From Pseudomonas sp. 8AS (GTDB lineage Bacteria > Pseudomonadota > Gammaproteobacteria > Pseudomonadales > Pseudomonadaceae): a stretch of DNA of 64,000 bases. The stretch spans positions 3,654,692-3,718,691 of the forward strand of contig NZ_LR733406.1 of assembly GCF_902506505.1 (NCBI RefSeq). The letters are read 5' to 3'. Both the position numbers and the translations under genes were made by a program. Positions 33,828 through 43,748 of this stretch are shown in pieces. The stretch's first letter is position 1; every line of letters starts with the position of its first letter. The notes below the pieces were generated by a model that made no database searches, was not told the origin of the DNA, and saw only the letters and a list, made by a program, of their open reading frames with translations.

Positions 33828-35281
33828 GCGCCCGTGCCTCCCACTGTAATCGCATCGATCTTCAGGGTCGGCTGGCCGACGCCCACCGGCACCGACTGGC
33901 CATCCTTGCCGCAGGTGCCGACGCCGCTGTCCAGGGCCAGGTCGTTGCCGACCATCGACACTCGGCTCATCGCCTCCGGACCGTTGCCGATCAATGTGGC
34001 GCCCTTGACCGGGGCGGTGATCCTGCCGTCCTCGATCAGGTAAGCCTCGCTGGTGGAGAAAACGAACTTGCCGCTGGTGATATCCACCTGGCCGCCGCCC
34101 AGATTGGCGCAGTAGATGCCGTTCTTCACCGAGCGGATGATTTCTTCCGGGTCACTCTCGCCGGCCAGCATGTAGGTGTTGGTCATGCGTGGCATCGGCA
34201 GGTGCGCGTAGGATTCGCGGCGGCCGTTACCGGTGCAGGCCACGCCCATCAGCCTGGCATTCAGCTTGTCCTGCATGTAGCCCTTGAGCACGCCGTTCTC
34301 GATCAGCGTGGTGCACTGGCTCGGCGTGCCCTCGTCGTCGACGCTGAGCGAACCGCGGCGCCCGGCCAGGGTGCCGTCGTCGACTATGGTGCACAGGCTG
34401 GAGGCGACCTGCTCGCCGACCCGGCCGCTGTAGGCCGAGCTGCCCTTGCGGTTGAAGTCGCCTTCAAGGCCGTGGCCGACCGCCTCGTGCAGCAGCACGC
34501 CGGACCAGCCCGGGCCCAGCACCACCGGCAGGGTGCCGGCCGGCGCCGGCTGCGCCTCGAGGTTGACCAGGGCCTGGCGCAGCGCTTCGCGGGCATAGCC
34601 CATGGCGCGCTCCTCGCCGAGGCCGCCCGGTTCCAGGAAGAAGCGGTAGTCGGTACGCCCGCCACCGCCCTGGCCGCCACGCTCGCGGCGGCCGTTGTGC
34701 TCGACGATGACGCTGACGTTGAAGCGCACCAGCGGGCGGATGTCGGCACCCAGGCTGCCATCGCTGGCGGCCACCAGGATGCGATCCCAGACCCCGGCCA
34801 GGCTCACGGTGACCTGCTGGATGCGCGGGTCGAGGGCGCGCGTGGCGACGTCGATGCGCTTGAGCAGGTCGACCTTGGCCGCGCGATCGAGCACGTCCAG
34901 GGGATTATCCGGGGCATACAGCGCGGTCACCGGCGGGCTGCTGAACGCCTGTACGCTACCGTGCTGGCCGGACCGGGAGATCGAGCGGGCAGCCTGGGCG
35001 GCCTGGCCCAGCGCCGTGGCGGTGATCGCGTTGCTGTAGGCGAAGCCGGTCTTCTCGCCGGACTGGGCGCGCACGCCGACGCCCTGATCGAGGTTGAAGC
35101 TGCCTTCCTTGACGATGCCGTCCTCCAGCACCCAGGTCTCGGAAATCTGGCTCTGGAAGTACAGGTCGGCCGCATCGATGCCCGGCCCGGCCAGGTCGCC
35201 GAGGATCGCCGGCAACTGCTCGATGCTCAGGCCGCCGGGGGCCAGCAGGTGTTCGCTGACCGTTAACAACAGGTTGCTCAT
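33824..35281 (-). CDS. tldD: TldD, zinc metalloprotease subunit
   Basis: Catalytic partner of PmbA/TldE; 485 aa. The metal-binding motif HEAVGHGLEGD (HExxxH) is intact. RMTNTYMLAGESDPEEII and YLIEDGRITAPVKGATLIGNG follow. Start ATG 35281 overlaps the nitrilase stop (ATGA); further open codons upstream lie inside the nitrilase gene. The TAG stop is part of a GTAGG repeat. Confidence 0.97.
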   Translation of the reverse strand: MSNLLLTVSEHLLAPGGLSIEQLPAILGDLAGPGIDAADLYFQSQISETWVLEDGIVKEGSFNLDQGVGVRAQSGEKTGFAYSNAITATALGQAAQAARSISRSGQHGSVQAFSSPPVTALYAPDNPLDVLDRAAKVDLLKRIDVATRALDPRIQQVTVSLAGVWDRILVAASDGSLGADIRPLVRFNVSVIVEHNGRRERGGQGGGGRTDYRFFLEPGGLGEERAMGYAREALRQALVNLEAQPAPAGTLPVVLGPGWSGVLLHEAVGHGLEGDFNRKGSSAYSGRVGEQVASSLCTIVDDGTLAGRRGSLSVDDEGTPSQCTTLIENGVLKGYMQDKLNARLMGVACTGNGRRESYAHLPMPRMTNTYMLAGESDPEEIIRSVKNGIYCANLGGGQVDITSGKFVFSTSEAYLIEDGRITAPVKGATLIGNGPEAMSRVSMVGNDLALDSGVGTCGKDGQSVPVGVGQPTLKIDAITVGGTGA

Positions 35282-36132
35282 AACTTCTCCGTAGGCGCCG
35301 GCCCTGGAACGGCCGGTGCAAAAAATCGTCGATGGCTGGCCACCGGCATGCGCTGGCGGATCGCCGCCTGCTCGGCACTGTCGCGCACGCCCAGCAGCAC
35401 CGCCTCGCCGCTCGGCTGCTCGGCCTGCACGCGGCCCCAGGGGTCGACGATCGCCGTGTGGCCGAAAGTCTCGCGCCCGCCTGGGTGGCGGCCGCCCTGC
35501 CCCGCGGCCAGCACATAGCACTGGGTCTCGATGGCCCGCGCACGCACCAGCACCTGCCAGTGCGCCGCTCCGGTCACCGCGGTAAAGGCCGCCGGCGCCG
35601 TGATCAGCTCGGCCCCGGCCGCGCGCAGCCCGCTGTACAGCTCGGGGAAACGCAGGTCGTAGCACACCGTCAGCCCCAGGCGGCCCACCGGGGTATCGGC
35701 GACCACCAGCCGGCTGCCGCAGGCGTAGTCGTCCGACTCGCGGTAACGGCCGCGGCTGTCCGCCACGTCCACATCGAACAGGTGCAGCTTGTCGTAGCGC
35801 GCCACGCGCTGGCCGTGCTCGTCGAACAGCAGCGAACAGGCATGCGCCTTGGCATCCGCCTGGCCATCGGGCGGCAGCGGAATGGTGCCGGCCACTATCC
35901 ATAACCCGAGGTCGCATGCGACCCGGTGCAGCCAGGGCAGGATGGGGCCCTCACCGCTGGCCTCGGCACGCCCGAGCGCCGCCAGGTCGCGGCGGCCCAT
36001 GGCGGCAAAGTTTTCCGGCAGCACGGCAAGGCGCGCACCGGCGGTGGCCGCCTGTTCGAGCAGGCGGCGGGCGGTGGCGAGGTTGGCCAGCACATCATCC
36101 TGGCTGACCATCTGAATCACGGCAAACGACAT
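35278..36132 (-). CDS. Carbon-nitrogen hydrolase (Nit/nitrilase family)
   Basis: A 284-aa nitrilase-superfamily amidase. The Glu-Lys-Cys triad is visible in LAVLPENFAAMG, ARYDKLHLFD and LTVCYDLRFPE. The RFPELYSGLRAAGAEL context is like Nit1/YafV-type deaminated-glutathione amidases, but the substrate is not certain. It lies between yhdP and tldD in a leftward run. Confidence 0.9.
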   Translation of the reverse strand: MSFAVIQMVSQDDVLANLATARRLLEQAATAGARLAVLPENFAAMGRRDLAALGRAEASGEGPILPWLHRVACDLGLWIVAGTIPLPPDGQADAKAHACSLLFDEHGQRVARYDKLHLFDVDVADSRGRYRESDDYACGSRLVVADTPVGRLGLTVCYDLRFPELYSGLRAAGAELITAPAAFTAVTGAAHWQVLVRARAIETQCYVLAAGQGGRHPGGRETFGHTAIVDPWGRVQAEQPSGEAVLLGVRDSAEQAAIRQRMPVASHRRFFAPAVPGPAPTEKL

Positions 36133-36214
36133 GGAAACTACCGACCGGGTGATGACTGCATGCTACCCCATGTCGGCCGCTCTGGCCGCAGAACCTGCTC
36201 GGGATCTGCGCGGC

Positions 36215-39200
36215 TCAGCGGGCCTTCTCGAAGGGCTTGTCGAACGTGATGCTCGGGTTCTGCCAGGGCCCCTTGACGCTGTACTGCACGCTGGCGAAGC
36301 GGGCCACCCGATCGCCCAGCAGCTTGTCGACGACGAACAGCGCGCCACCCACCGCCGGCGCGCCGACGATCAGCGCCGCCAGCGGCAGGTTGTTGGTCAC
36401 CGGCAGGGTCACCAGCAGCTTGGCGTCGATCTGGTCGCGGGCCATGTCCAGGGTGCCGTTCAGCTCCAGGCCGGTGGACGGGCCTTCCATCCTGATCGGC
36501 TCCTGGGTGAGGAACACCCCGTCCCTGGCCGTCAGCCGGCCCTTGACCCGGTCGTAGCTGAGGCCCTTGCCGAGCAGGTCGGAGAAGTCCAGGCGCAGGC
36601 GCCGGCTGATCGAGTTGAAGTTGAGCAGGCCGAACACCCGTAGCGCCGAGGCCGAGCCCTGCACCTCGACGAACTGGCCCTTGCGCAGGCTGGCGTCCAG
36701 GTTGCCGCTGAAGCGCTTGAGGCTCATCCAGGCCGGCGAGCCCGGGATGCGCCCGTCGATATCCACGCGGAAACGCTCGCTGGTGGCCGTCGGCGCGAAG
36801 TTCCAGGCCAGCAGCACATCGGCCAGATTCTCGCCCTCGATGCGCCCCTTGTACCAGGTGCTGCTGGCACCCGGCGCGCCCTCCCAGCCGGCATTGCCGC
36901 CGACCTGCAGGCCCTTGAGCTGCAGCGACAGCTGGTTGAACGCCACCCCCTGCGCCGTCGGCCGGGCCTGGAGCGACCAGGTGCCGAGCAGCTGCTCGCC
37001 CTGCAGGACCCGCTCGATGCGCAGGTCCAGCGGCGGAATCTGCCGGGGATCGACCGCCGCCAGGCTATCGGGCTTGTTCGGGTCGACAGGCTCATCGGGC
37101 TTGCTCGGCGGGAAACTCAGGCGCTGCAGGTTGACCTGGATCGGCGCGCCCTGGGCATCGGGCAAGCCGATGCGGCCCTGCAGCAGGTCGCTGTCGAGGC
37201 TCAACGCCCAGGCCTGCTCGGCGCGCGTCAGCTGCGCCTGCAGGTTGTCGAGCTGCAGGCCGAAGCCGGTAAAGCGCTCGATCTGCACATCCGCACCGCG
37301 AAACGCCTGCACGCCGCTCGGGTTGCCCTGCCCACCCAGATAGCGCTTGCCCACCGCCTGCCAGGCGCTCCAGTCGAGCTGGCTGAGCCGTCCCTTGACG
37401 CGCAGGCCAGGGTCGCCCGGCAAGCTGGCCGCACCGCCGCCCAGGCGCAGCTCGCCGCGACCCTGCAACAGCTGCCCCGGCGTGGCAGCGAAAGCCAGGC
37501 TGGCCAGCTCGGCGTAATCGAACCAGTAACGCCGCTCGTTGCCCTGCAGGGTCATGCGCCAGGTCGCCGAGCCACTGTCCGCCGCCGCCTTGCCGAAAGG
37601 TGGCGGCAGATCCACGGCCAGCCCCTTGAGGTCGGAATCGACGCGCAACTGGCTGTCGGCCCCTTCCAGGGTCAGGCGCAGGGCGTAGGGCAGCTCGCCG
37701 CTGAGCGGCAGCGGCTGGGTCACGCCCAGCCAGCTGCTCAGGGTCGGCAGTGGCACCCGGCCATTGGCCTCGATGCGCGTGCGCTGCTTGCCGCGCGAGC
37801 CTTCGGCCACGGCCCGGCCGCGCACTGCCCGGCCGAACACCTGGGCGCGGATATCCGGGGCACTGAGGCCGCTCACCGTATTGAAACGGAATGCGCCCTT
37901 GAGCTGGCTCAGTTCGAGAGCTGGATTGCTCAGGTTCAGGGTGGCGCCTTCGGTGGCGAAATCCACCTGCACCTGCGGCGGCTGGCCCTGGGCCAGGGGG
38001 ATATCGAGCTTCAGCTGACCGGCCAGCGGGCCCTCGCCGCGCCAGCCGGCGAAGGTCGCCGCCGTGCCCAGCGGCGCCTCCTGGAGGATCTTCAGGGCAT
38101 CCACCAGACTGCTCTGCACCTGCCCCTGCAGCGCCAGCCGCGGCGCGCTGCCCGGCTTGGCCTGGGGAATCTCGACGCTGACCTGCTCGACCCGGCTATC
38201 CAGCAGGCGCCCCTCGGGCACCCGCACGCGCACGCCGCTGTCTTCGATCAGCACCTCGCCGCGCGCCTCGCGCAGCGCCGGCCAGCCCGGCTGGAAGGCC
38301 AGCTCGGCGGCATGCACGCGAAAGTACAGGCTGAGGCTGCGCGCCGCGGCGTCGGCCCCCTTGAGCAGCGAGCCCTGGTACTGGAAATAGCCTTCGTCGA
38401 CCTTGCCGGCACGGATCGCGCTGTTCAGCCATTCGCTGAGCGCGGGGCTCATGCCCGGGGAACGGGTGGGCAGGTACTTGCCGGTAAAGCGCGCATCGCC
38501 CTCGCGGATACCCACGCGCAAGTCCATGTAGTCCTCTTCGAGCGGGTCCTTGCGCAGGCGCACGAGGAAGTCCCCGGCGACCTTGCCTTCCTCGCCTTCC
38601 ACCTGCAGGTACGGGCTGCGCAGGGTCAGGCCGGCATCGTCGTAGTGCCAGAGCAGCTGCGCGCCAGCCGTGCCGTAACGCCACATGGCGGGAAACAGCT
38701 GATCGAAATGCAGGCCGAAGTTCTCGCTGGCCAGGCGCCCCTCGCCATCGCTGAGGTTGCCGCTGACGCTGCCGCTGGCGTTCTCCACGGCGGGAATGCC
38801 ATGCCAGGGGCTGATGCCGACCTGGCTCAGGTTGGCCGAGTACTGCAGGCGCTGGGCATCGGTTTGTTGCGGGCGAAAGGCCAGTTGCAGGTTGTTCAGG
38901 ATGCCCTTCGGCTGCAGGGCATGCAGGGCCTCGGCCGCCTGCTCCGGCAGCGGCGCCAGGGCGCTGACCACCTGGGCCAGCGGCCCCAGGTCGAGGCGAT
39001 CGGCGCTCAGCGACCAGAGCTCCTCGCGCCCCTCGCCGGCGTTCTGCCGGCGCAGGGCCAGCTGCACCTCGCCCCAGCGGGTCTCGCCCAGGGTCAGGGC
39101 CAGCGGGTCGAGCAGCAGGTCGAAGCCGCTCGGCGTGCGCTCGTAGAACGCGCTCAACAGCAGGTCATGCAACTTCAGCGACTGGCGCCCGGCATAGCCG

Positions 39201-40045
39201 CCGGCCAGTTCCGGCGCATGCAGGCGCGCCACCGCGCGCTGCACCTGACCGTCCCGCCAGGCCAGCCAGAACTCGCCGCCGGCCTTGAGTTTTTCCAGGC
39301 GCCAGGCGCGGGTCAGCCCCGCCGGCAGCCAGCGCGCCCAGTCGCTTTGCGGCAGGCTGAGGTAGACATCGGCCTGGCTGGCCCGCCAGTCCGGGACCTG
39401 CAGGCGGGTATCCAGGCGCAGGGCCAGCGGCTGGCCGTCGGGCAGCAGCAGGCGGGCATCGATGCGCTGACGGCTCAACCCGTTGCGCAGGGTCAGGTTG
39501 GCATAGGTGAAGCTCAGGGGCTTCTGCTCGAAGGGTTCCAGGGTGAACTGGCTGTCCAGCAGGGAAATCGTGGCCACCCGCTGCAGGCCTTGCAGCAACT
39601 GCTGCGGCTCGACCGGGGTCGGTGTTTCGCGAGCGGGCAGGCCCTCCACTCGCCAGGCACCGGCCTCGTTCTGGCGCAGGCTCAGCTGCAGGCCTTCGAG
39701 TTCCAGGTTGGCGATGCGCAGCTGGCGGGCCAGCAGGCTGCCGAGTACATCCGGCTGCACCCGCACCTGGTCCAGACGCACCCGGCTGGCGCCGGCGCCC
39801 AGTTGCACATCGTGCAGCAGCAGCAAGGGCGCCATGCCGCGCCAGCGCCCTTCCAGGCTGCCGATGCTGAGCGGCATGCCCAGTGCGGCCTGCGCCTTGC
39901 CTTGCACCTCGTCGCGGTATTCGGCCACCAGCGGCACCAGCTCGCGGCCCAGGCTGACATACAGCGCGGCCAGCACCAGCCCCAGGGCGCACAGCCCCAG
40001 AGCGCCGCGCAGCAGGGCAACCAACAGACGCGCCAGCCGATTCAT
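36215..40045 (-). CDS. yhdP: YhdP, AsmA-like inner-membrane/periplasmic phospholipid transport protein
   Basis: A giant 1276-aa protein with one N-terminal membrane helix (about residues 8-30) and a long beta-rich periplasmic portion that in this family forms a groove spanning the periplasm for phospholipid movement to the outer membrane. The C-terminal region LDMARDQIDAKLLVTLPVTNNLPLAALIVGAPAVGG resembles the AsmA/DUF3971 C-end. It follows rng by 30 bp, as in many gammaproteobacteria. Confidence 0.93.
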   Translation of the reverse strand: MNRLARLLVALLRGALGLCALGLVLAALYVSLGRELVPLVAEYRDEVQGKAQAALGMPLSIGSLEGRWRGMAPLLLLHDVQLGAGASRVRLDQVRVQPDVLGSLLARQLRIANLELEGLQLSLRQNEAGAWRVEGLPARETPTPVEPQQLLQGLQRVATISLLDSQFTLEPFEQKPLSFTYANLTLRNGLSRQRIDARLLLPDGQPLALRLDTRLQVPDWRASQADVYLSLPQSDWARWLPAGLTRAWRLEKLKAGGEFWLAWRDGQVQRAVARLHAPELAGGYAGRQSLKLHDLLLSAFYERTPSGFDLLLDPLALTLGETRWGEVQLALRRQNAGEGREELWSLSADRLDLGPLAQVVSALAPLPEQAAEALHALQPKGILNNLQLAFRPQQTDAQRLQYSANLSQVGISPWHGIPAVENASGSVSGNLSDGEGRLASENFGLHFDQLFPAMWRYGTAGAQLLWHYDDAGLTLRSPYLQVEGEEGKVAGDFLVRLRKDPLEEDYMDLRVGIREGDARFTGKYLPTRSPGMSPALSEWLNSAIRAGKVDEGYFQYQGSLLKGADAAARSLSLYFRVHAAELAFQPGWPALREARGEVLIEDSGVRVRVPEGRLLDSRVEQVSVEIPQAKPGSAPRLALQGQVQSSLVDALKILQEAPLGTAATFAGWRGEGPLAGQLKLDIPLAQGQPPQVQVDFATEGATLNLSNPALELSQLKGAFRFNTVSGLSAPDIRAQVFGRAVRGRAVAEGSRGKQRTRIEANGRVPLPTLSSWLGVTQPLPLSGELPYALRLTLEGADSQLRVDSDLKGLAVDLPPPFGKAAADSGSATWRMTLQGNERRYWFDYAELASLAFAATPGQLLQGRGELRLGGGAASLPGDPGLRVKGRLSQLDWSAWQAVGKRYLGGQGNPSGVQAFRGADVQIERFTGFGLQLDNLQAQLTRAEQAWALSLDSDLLQGRIGLPDAQGAPIQVNLQRLSFPPSKPDEPVDPNKPDSLAAVDPRQIPPLDLRIERVLQGEQLLGTWSLQARPTAQGVAFNQLSLQLKGLQVGGNAGWEGAPGASSTWYKGRIEGENLADVLLAWNFAPTATSERFRVDIDGRIPGSPAWMSLKRFSGNLDASLRKGQFVEVQGSASALRVFGLLNFNSISRRLRLDFSDLLGKGLSYDRVKGRLTARDGVFLTQEPIRMEGPSTGLELNGTLDMARDQIDAKLLVTLPVTNNLPLAALIVGAPAVGGALFVVDKLLGDRVARFASVQYSVKGPWQNPSITFDKPFEKAR

Positions 40046-40075
40046 GCCGCTAGATCCACCCTGTTTCCCGGCATG

Positions 40076-41533
40076 TCAGAGCAGCACCACATCGTACTGT
40101 TCCTGCGAATACATGCTTTCCACCTGGAACTTGATGGTGCGGCCGATGAAGGCCTCCAGGTCGGCGACATTGCCCGACTCCTCGTCGAGCAGGCAGTCGA
40201 CCACCTGCTGGCTGGCCAGCACGCGGTAGCCCTCGGCCTGGTAGGCGCGGGCCTCACGGAGGATCTCGCGGAAGATCTCGTAGCAGATGGTTTCCGGGGT
40301 CTTCAGCTTGCCGCGACCCTGGCAGCAGCTGCAGGGTTCGCACAGCACCTGCTCGAGGCTCTCGCGGGTGCGCTTGCGGGTCATCTGCACCAGGCCCAGC
40401 TCGGTGATGCCGATGATATTGGTCTTGGCGTGGTCGCGTTCCAGCTGCTTCTCCAGGGTGCGCAGCACCTGGCGCTGGTGCTCCTCGTCTTCCATGTCGA
40501 TGAAGTCGATGATGATGATCCCGCCGATGTTGCGCAGGCGCAGCTGGCGGGCAATCGCGGTGGCGGCCTCGAGGTTGGTCTTGAAGATGGTCTCTTCGAG
40601 GGTGCGGTGGCCGACGAAGGCGCCGGTATTGACGTCGATGGTGGTCATCGCCTCGGCCGGATCGACCACCAGGTAGCCGCCGGACTTGAGCGGCACCTTG
40701 CGCTCCAGGGCCTTCTGGATCTCGTCCTCGACCCCGTACAGGTCGAAGATCGGCCGCTCGCCCGGGTAGTGTTCCAGGCGGTCGGAGATTTCCGGCATCA
40801 GCTCGGCGACGAACTGGGTGATTTTCTGGAAGGTTTCCCGCGAGTCGATGCGGATCTTCTCGATCTTCGGGTTGACCAGGTCGCGCAGGGTGCGCAGCGC
40901 CAGGGACAGATCCTCGTAGATCACCGAGGGCGTCTTGGCGCTCTGCATCTGCCCGGCGATCTGCCCCCACAGGCGGCGCAGGTAGCGGATGTCGGCGAGG
41001 ATCTCGTCGGCCCCGGCCCCCTCAGCCGCAGTCCTGAGGATAAAGCCACCGGACTCCTCGATGCCTTCGGCGGCCACACAGTCGGCGACCACCTGTTTCA
41101 GGCGATCCCGCTCGGCCTCCTCCTCGATCTTCAGCGAGATGCCGACATGGCTGGTTCGCGGCATGTACACCAGGTAGCGAGAGGGGATCGACAGGTGGGT
41201 GGTCAGCCGCGCGCCCTTGCTGCCGATCGGGTCCTTGGTCACCTGCACGATCAGGCTCTGCCCCTCATGCACCAGGGCGCTGATGCTTTCCACCGCACTG
41301 CCTTCGCGGGTGGAGATTTCCGCGGCATGGATGAACGCGGCACGGTCCAGGCCGATGTCGACGAAAGCCGCCTGCATGCCCGGCAGCACCCGCACCACCT
41401 TGCCCTTGTAGATGTTGCCGACTATGCCGCGGCGCTGGGTGCGCTCGACATGCACCTCCTGCAGCACACCGTTTTCCACCACCGCCACGCGCGACTCCAT
41501 CGGCGTGATGTTGATCAGGATCTCTTCGCTCAT
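40076..41533 (-). CDS. rng: Ribonuclease G
   Basis: Endoribonuclease that matures 16S rRNA 5' ends and decays mRNAs; 485 aa. S1 domain at about residues 38-125, catalytic Asp residues in TIDVNTGAFVG and IIIIDFIDMEDEEH, and a zinc-link-like CEPCSCCQGRG. ATG 41533 (MSEEILINITP) is preferred over ATG three codons earlier. Confidence 0.96.
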   Translation of the reverse strand: MSEEILINITPMESRVAVVENGVLQEVHVERTQRRGIVGNIYKGKVVRVLPGMQAAFVDIGLDRAAFIHAAEISTREGSAVESISALVHEGQSLIVQVTKDPIGSKGARLTTHLSIPSRYLVYMPRTSHVGISLKIEEEAERDRLKQVVADCVAAEGIEESGGFILRTAAEGAGADEILADIRYLRRLWGQIAGQMQSAKTPSVIYEDLSLALRTLRDLVNPKIEKIRIDSRETFQKITQFVAELMPEISDRLEHYPGERPIFDLYGVEDEIQKALERKVPLKSGGYLVVDPAEAMTTIDVNTGAFVGHRTLEETIFKTNLEAATAIARQLRLRNIGGIIIIDFIDMEDEEHQRQVLRTLEKQLERDHAKTNIIGITELGLVQMTRKRTRESLEQVLCEPCSCCQGRGKLKTPETICYEIFREILREARAYQAEGYRVLASQQVVDCLLDEESGNVADLEAFIGRTIKFQVESMYSQEQYDVVLL

Positions 41534-41593
41534 GCATCCCACTCTGCGCGATGAAGCTGCCGGTCCTGAACCGCGGGCCGAAGCGGCAGCCTC

Positions 41594-42193
41594 TTAACTG
41601 TTGACCGGCACTGTCTGCCAGCACGGAATTGCGAATTCGTTGAGCATCTGTGCAGTTTCGCACAGGGGCAAGCCGACCACCGCCGAGTAACTGCCCTGCA
41701 ACTGGCTGACGAACACCGCCGCCAGGCCCTGGATGCCATAGCTGCCCGCCTTGTCGCAGGGCTCGCCCGTGGCCCAGTAGGCCTCGGCCTCACCGGGGCG
41801 CAACGGGCGGAAGGTCACGCGACTGGTCACCACCTGCACCGCACTGCGCGTGCGGCTGGCCAGCGCCACGGCCGTCAGCACCAGGTGCTCGCGCCCGGAC
41901 AGGGCAGCCAGCATCGCCAGGGCCTCCTCGCGCGTCTGCGGCTTACCGAGGATCTGCCCGTCGAGCACCACGGCGGTATCGGCACCCAGTACTACAGCAT
42001 CGGTGTTATCGGCCAGGCTGGCCAGCCCCACGCGCGCTTTCTCCAGCGCCAGGCGCTCTACATAGCCATGCGCCGGCTCGCCGGGCAATGCACTTTCATC
42101 GATGGCGGCGCCAAGCGTGACGAAGGGCACAGCAATTTGCGCCAGCAACTCGCGCCGGCGGGGGGAACCGGAGGCCAGGTAGAGCGAGGCCAT
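41594..42193 (-). CDS. maf: Maf-family nucleotide pyrophosphatase
   Basis: A 199-aa Maf/YhdE-type protein that hydrolyses non-canonical or canonical dTTP/UTP. LYLASGSPRRRELLAQI, VVLGADTAVVLDG and KAGSYGIQGLAAVFV are the family motifs. Start ATG 42193 (MASLYLASG), which matches the conserved N-terminus. A longer frame through mreD is a shadow. Confidence 0.96.
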   Translation of the reverse strand: MASLYLASGSPRRRELLAQIAVPFVTLGAAIDESALPGEPAHGYVERLALEKARVGLASLADNTDAVVLGADTAVVLDGQILGKPQTREEALAMLAALSGREHLVLTAVALASRTRSAVQVVTSRVTFRPLRPGEAEAYWATGEPCDKAGSYGIQGLAAVFVSQLQGSYSAVVGLPLCETAQMLNEFAIPCWQTVPVNS

Positions 42194-42249
42194 GCAGACT
42201 TCTCCCTGTCGAGAAATGGCGGCTGCCGGCGCACCGGCCGGCAACCGGT

Positions 42250-42738
42250 TCAGTAAACGCGGAAGCGTTGCTGCAGCCAGCGCAGGGTGGCGAACACCCA
42301 GGGCCAGAGCAAGGCGCTGACCAGCGCCGGGAAGACGAACTCGAGGGTCGGCTGGCGATTGCCGGTCAGGGCGTTGAGCCACAGGTGCACCAGCTGGGCC
42401 AGACCGAAGACCACCAGCAGCACCAGGCACTGCTGCCACATGGGGAACATGCGCAGGCGCCGCTGCAGCGACAGCACGAGGAACACGATCAGGGTCAGGA
42501 CCAGGGCATTGAGGCCCAGCAGCGAGCCGCTCAGCACATCCGCCAGCAGGCCGAAGACCCAGGCCGAAACCATGCCCAGGCGGTGCGGCACGGTCAGCGC
42601 CCAGTAGGACAGGAACAGGGCCAGCCACAGCGGCCGGCCGATATCCATGAACTTGAGCATGGGCGCCACGCTGAACAGCAAGGCGAACGCCAGGCTGACC
42701 CAGATCACCCAGCCATTGGCGGAACGTGCAGCCACCAT
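42250..42738 (-). CDS. mreD: Rod-shape-determining protein MreD
   Basis: Integral membrane protein of 162 aa with five or six helices, a member of the Rod elongasome with MreB and MreC. LSYWALTVPHRLGMVSAWVFGLLADVLSG is the MreD signature region. It overlaps the mreC stop (TGATG). Confidence 0.94.
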   Translation of the reverse strand: MVAARSANGWVIWVSLAFALLFSVAPMLKFMDIGRPLWLALFLSYWALTVPHRLGMVSAWVFGLLADVLSGSLLGLNALVLTLIVFLVLSLQRRLRMFPMWQQCLVLLVVFGLAQLVHLWLNALTGNRQPTLEFVFPALVSALLWPWVFATLRWLQQRFRVY

Positions 42739-43700
42739 CAGTCGTTCTCCTCGGTAGCCGGTACAGGCGCGGCGGCCTCGGCCGGCAGCTGCGCGGGAGC
42801 CTGCGACGCAGCCGGCGCCGGCTCGCCATCGGCCTGCTGCTGGGCCTCGGCGGCGGCGGTGGCGCGTTCTTCGGCGCTACGCCGGTCGACATCCACCAGC
42901 AGCATGTGCCGGCTGCGGTTCAGCGCGGCGGTCGGCACCGCCCGCACGATGGCGAACGGCTGGCCGGAGTCGTGGATCACTTCGTTGACCATGGCCACCG
43001 GGTAGCCGGCCGGAAAGCGCTGGCCCATGCCCGAGCTGACCAGCAGGTCGCCGACCTTGATATCGGCGGTATCGGCAACATGGCGCAGCTCCAGGCGTTC
43101 CGGGTTGCCGGTGCCGCTGGCGATGGCGCGCAAGCCGTTGCGATTGACCTGTACCGGGATGCTGTGGCTGCTGTCGGTGAGCAGCAGCACGCGGGCCGCG
43201 TAGGGCATCACCTCGACCACCTGACCCATCAGGCCGCGGGCATCGAGCACCGGCTGGCCGACGAAGGCGCCGTCTTTCTCGCCCTTGTCGATCAGGATGC
43301 GGTGGGTGAAGGGGTTGGGATCGACGCCGATCAGCTCGGTGGCGATCACCTTGTCGTCCACCAGCGCAGAGGAATTGAGCAGCTCGCGCAGGCGCACGTT
43401 CTGCTCGGTCAGCGCCGCCAGCTTCTGCACGCGGCTCTGCAGCATGAGCATTTCCGCCTTGAGCTTCTCGTTCTCGGCGGCCAGTTCGTTGCGGCTGCTG
43501 AGCTCCTGGGTCGCCGCCTCCCACAGGGTCAGCGGCAGGCGCCCGACCCAGTAGACCGGCTCGACCAGCAGGCCCATCTGCGTACGCAGCGGCTTGAACA
43601 CGGTGAAACGCGCATCCACCACCATCAGCACGGCCGACAGCACGACCAGCACCAGCAGTCGTACGCCCAGCGATGGCCCCTTGGCAAATAGCGGTTTGAT
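42738..43700 (-). CDS. mreC: Rod-shape-determining protein MreC, probable AUC start
   Basis: Periplasmic elongasome scaffold with an N-terminal helix, a coiled coil (about residues 60-110) and beta domains. The homologous N-terminus (I-K-P-L-F-A-K-G-P-S-L-G) begins at ATC 43700, nine bases... more exactly five bases after an excellent ribosome site AAAGGGGAG (43714-43706). The frame has an in-frame TAA 27 bp upstream of ATC and no ATG, GTG or TTG before GTG 43652, which would cut into the membrane helix. The protein is 320 aa from ATC or 304 aa from GTG. Alternatives are a base-call error or the GTG start. Confidence 0.9.
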   Translation of the reverse strand: MKPLFAKGPSLGVRLLVLVVLSAVLMVVDARFTVFKPLRTQMGLLVEPVYWVGRLPLTLWEAATQELSSRNELAAENEKLKAEMLMLQSRVQKLAALTEQNVRLRELLNSSALVDDKVIATELIGVDPNPFTHRILIDKGEKDGAFVGQPVLDARGLMGQVVEVMPYAARVLLLTDSSHSIPVQVNRNGLRAIASGTGNPERLELRHVADTADIKVGDLLVSSGMGQRFPAGYPVAMVNEVIHDSGQPFAIVRAVPTAALNRSRHMLLVDVDRRSAEERATAAAEAQQQADGEPAPAASQAPAQLPAEAAAPVPATEEND

Positions 43701-43705
43701 GGCAG

Positions 43706-43714
43706 CTCCCCTTT
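43706..43714 (-). promoter_or_regulatory. Strong ribosome-binding site before the mreC AUC codon
   Basis: AAAGGGGAG on the minus strand ends five bases before ATC (43700). It is about 53 bases before the first GTG, so it can only serve a start at or next to ATC. Confidence 0.7.
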
Positions 43715-43748
43715 GAACAGGCCCTTAACCGAAACCTAGAAAACAGAA

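Noticed and set aside
35282..35917. 212-codon upstream extension of tldD
   Set aside because: It is an out-of-frame reading of the nitrilase gene; ATG 35281 overlaps the nitrilase stop.
38312..41554. 1080-codon open frame on the plus strand opposite yhdP/rng
   Set aside because: Gln/Ala/Gly-rich shadow of two convincing minus-strand genes.
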